The notes under the pieces are model-generated. The model worked only from the letters and a program-made list of their open reading frames with translations. It ran no database searches and was not told the DNA's origin. From Desulfobacterales bacterium (lineage in GTDB: Bacteria > Desulfobacterota > DSM-4660 > Desulfatiglandales > Desulfatiglandaceae), in assembly GCA_027061865.1 (NCBI GenBank), contig JAMOVZ010000443.1:1-5343 (forward strand): a DNA stretch of 5,343 nucleotides, written 5' to 3'. Both the position numbers and the translations under genes were made by a program. Shown one piece after another: positions 4,809 through 5,343 of this stretch (its first letter is position 1; the number at the start of each line of letters is the position of its first letter).

Positions 4809-5343
4809 CTACGACTTGAAGTAGTTGATTACGCTTTGGATGATTGATTCAAGGTCGTGTTTGGGCTCAAATCCTATGAGGTTTCGGATTTTGTCTATGT
4901 TGGGACAGCGGCGCTCCATGTCTTCAAATCCTGGGCCATATGCCTTTTCATATGGGATGTGTTCTATCTCAGATGAGCTACCTGTCATCTCTTTTACTTT
5001 CTCTGCCAACTCGTTAATGGTTACTTCATGATCGTTTCCAATGTTGAATACATCTCCTACGGCCCGAGGTTCATCCATTAGCCTTATCATGGCATCCACC
5101 ACGTCGTGGACATGGGTAAAGCTCCTGCTCTGGGTGCCATCCCCAAACACGGTAATTGGCTTTCCCAGAAGCGCACTTTGGACAAAGGTTGGCAGCACCA
5201 TGCCATATTGGCCGGTCTGGCGGGGGCCAACCGTGTTGAACAACCGGCCAATGACGACTGGCAATTTCTTTTCATCATAATAGGCAAGGGCCAGGAACTC
5301 ATCCAGTGTCTTGGAGCAGGCATAAGCCCAGCGCCTCTTCTTA
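4809..5343 (-). CDS. NAD-dependent epimerase/dehydratase (extended SDR), C-terminal part
   Basis: This is the last 177 residues of a nucleotide-sugar epimerase or dehydratase, cut by the window edge; the NAD-binding Rossmann half lies outside. The visible part opens KKRRWAYACSKTLDEF, which contains the catalytic YxxxK motif (Y7, K11 of the visible part). It continues with VVIGRLFNTVGPRQTGQYGMVLP, the substrate-pocket motif of extended SDRs, FGDGTQSRSFTHVHDVVDAM, and the C-terminal GDVFNIGND and GFEPKHDLESIIQSVINY. Relatives convert UDP-, GDP- or dTDP-sugars for surface polysaccharides; the exact substrate cannot be told from this half. It ends at TAG 4809-4811. The 127 bases between it and the MNT gene hold no clear terminator. 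Confidence 0.9.
   Translation of the reverse strand, partial: KKRRWAYACSKTLDEFLALAYYDEKKLPVVIGRLFNTVGPRQTGQYGMVLPTFVQSALLGKPITVFGDGTQSRSFTHVHDVVDAMIRLMDEPRAVGDVFNIGNDHEVTINELAEKVKEMTGSSSEIEHIPYEKAYGPGFEDMERRCPNIDKIRNLIGFEPKHDLESIIQSVINYFKS

Noticed and set aside
5041..5280. Plus-strand ORF opposite the epimerase
   Set aside because: It is antisense to conserved SDR motifs and has no recognisable domain.

Overview
This is a bacterial chromosomal segment of moderate GC with small intergenic regions. All complete non-transposon genes lie on the minus strand. A sigma54-type promoter, a secreted FnIII/DUF4214 protein, a sugar-nucleotide epimerase and two toxin-antitoxin type modules suggest a Gram-negative, surface-polysaccharide-producing bacterium. 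Desulfobacterota or a similar group would fit, but the taxonomic guess is weak. TGA ends vapB, vapC, mntA and the DUF4214 gene, so the standard code applies.

Region 1 (1-1550). An IS256-family insertion sequence (47-1371) has 28-bp perfect terminal inverted repeats. Its transposase is split by a one-base shift in a T7 run, so the element looks inactive unless that site is recoded. No target duplication is visible. A short reading frame with a good ribosome binding site runs into its right end and may be the stump of a disrupted gene.

Region 2 (1550-3018). A minus-strand gene encodes an exported protein: signal peptide, one fibronectin type III domain, a serine linker, then four helical half-repeats of the DUF4214 type arranged A-B-A'-B'. 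Upstream is a near-perfect sigma54 (-24/-12) promoter. Between promoter and start codon is a leader of about 127 nt holding a nested stem-loop. Beyond the promoter lie heptad-phased repeats and GC-rich hairpins, typical repetitive intergenic DNA.

Region 3 (3019-3780). A complete vapBC-type toxin-antitoxin operon has overlapping stop and start codons (TGATG). It also has a strong sigma70-like promoter with an overlapping inverted repeat, probably the autoregulatory operator.

Region 4 (3781-4681). An intact MNT-domain nucleotidyltransferase (MntA-type antitoxin) is followed, with a 4-nt overlap, by a HEPN toxin (HepT-like) gene. That toxin gene carries an in-frame TGA at codon 6 and has lost its C-terminal half. 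The module therefore seems to be an antitoxin beside a dead toxin.

Region 5 (4809-5343). The C-terminal part of an extended SDR NAD-dependent epimerase/dehydratase enters from the right edge. It probably belongs to a polysaccharide or nucleotide-sugar locus outside the window.

Nothing here clearly amounts to a new multi-gene system. The best leads are the sigma54 promoter with its structured leader in front of the repeat protein, and the decayed MNT/HEPN pair.
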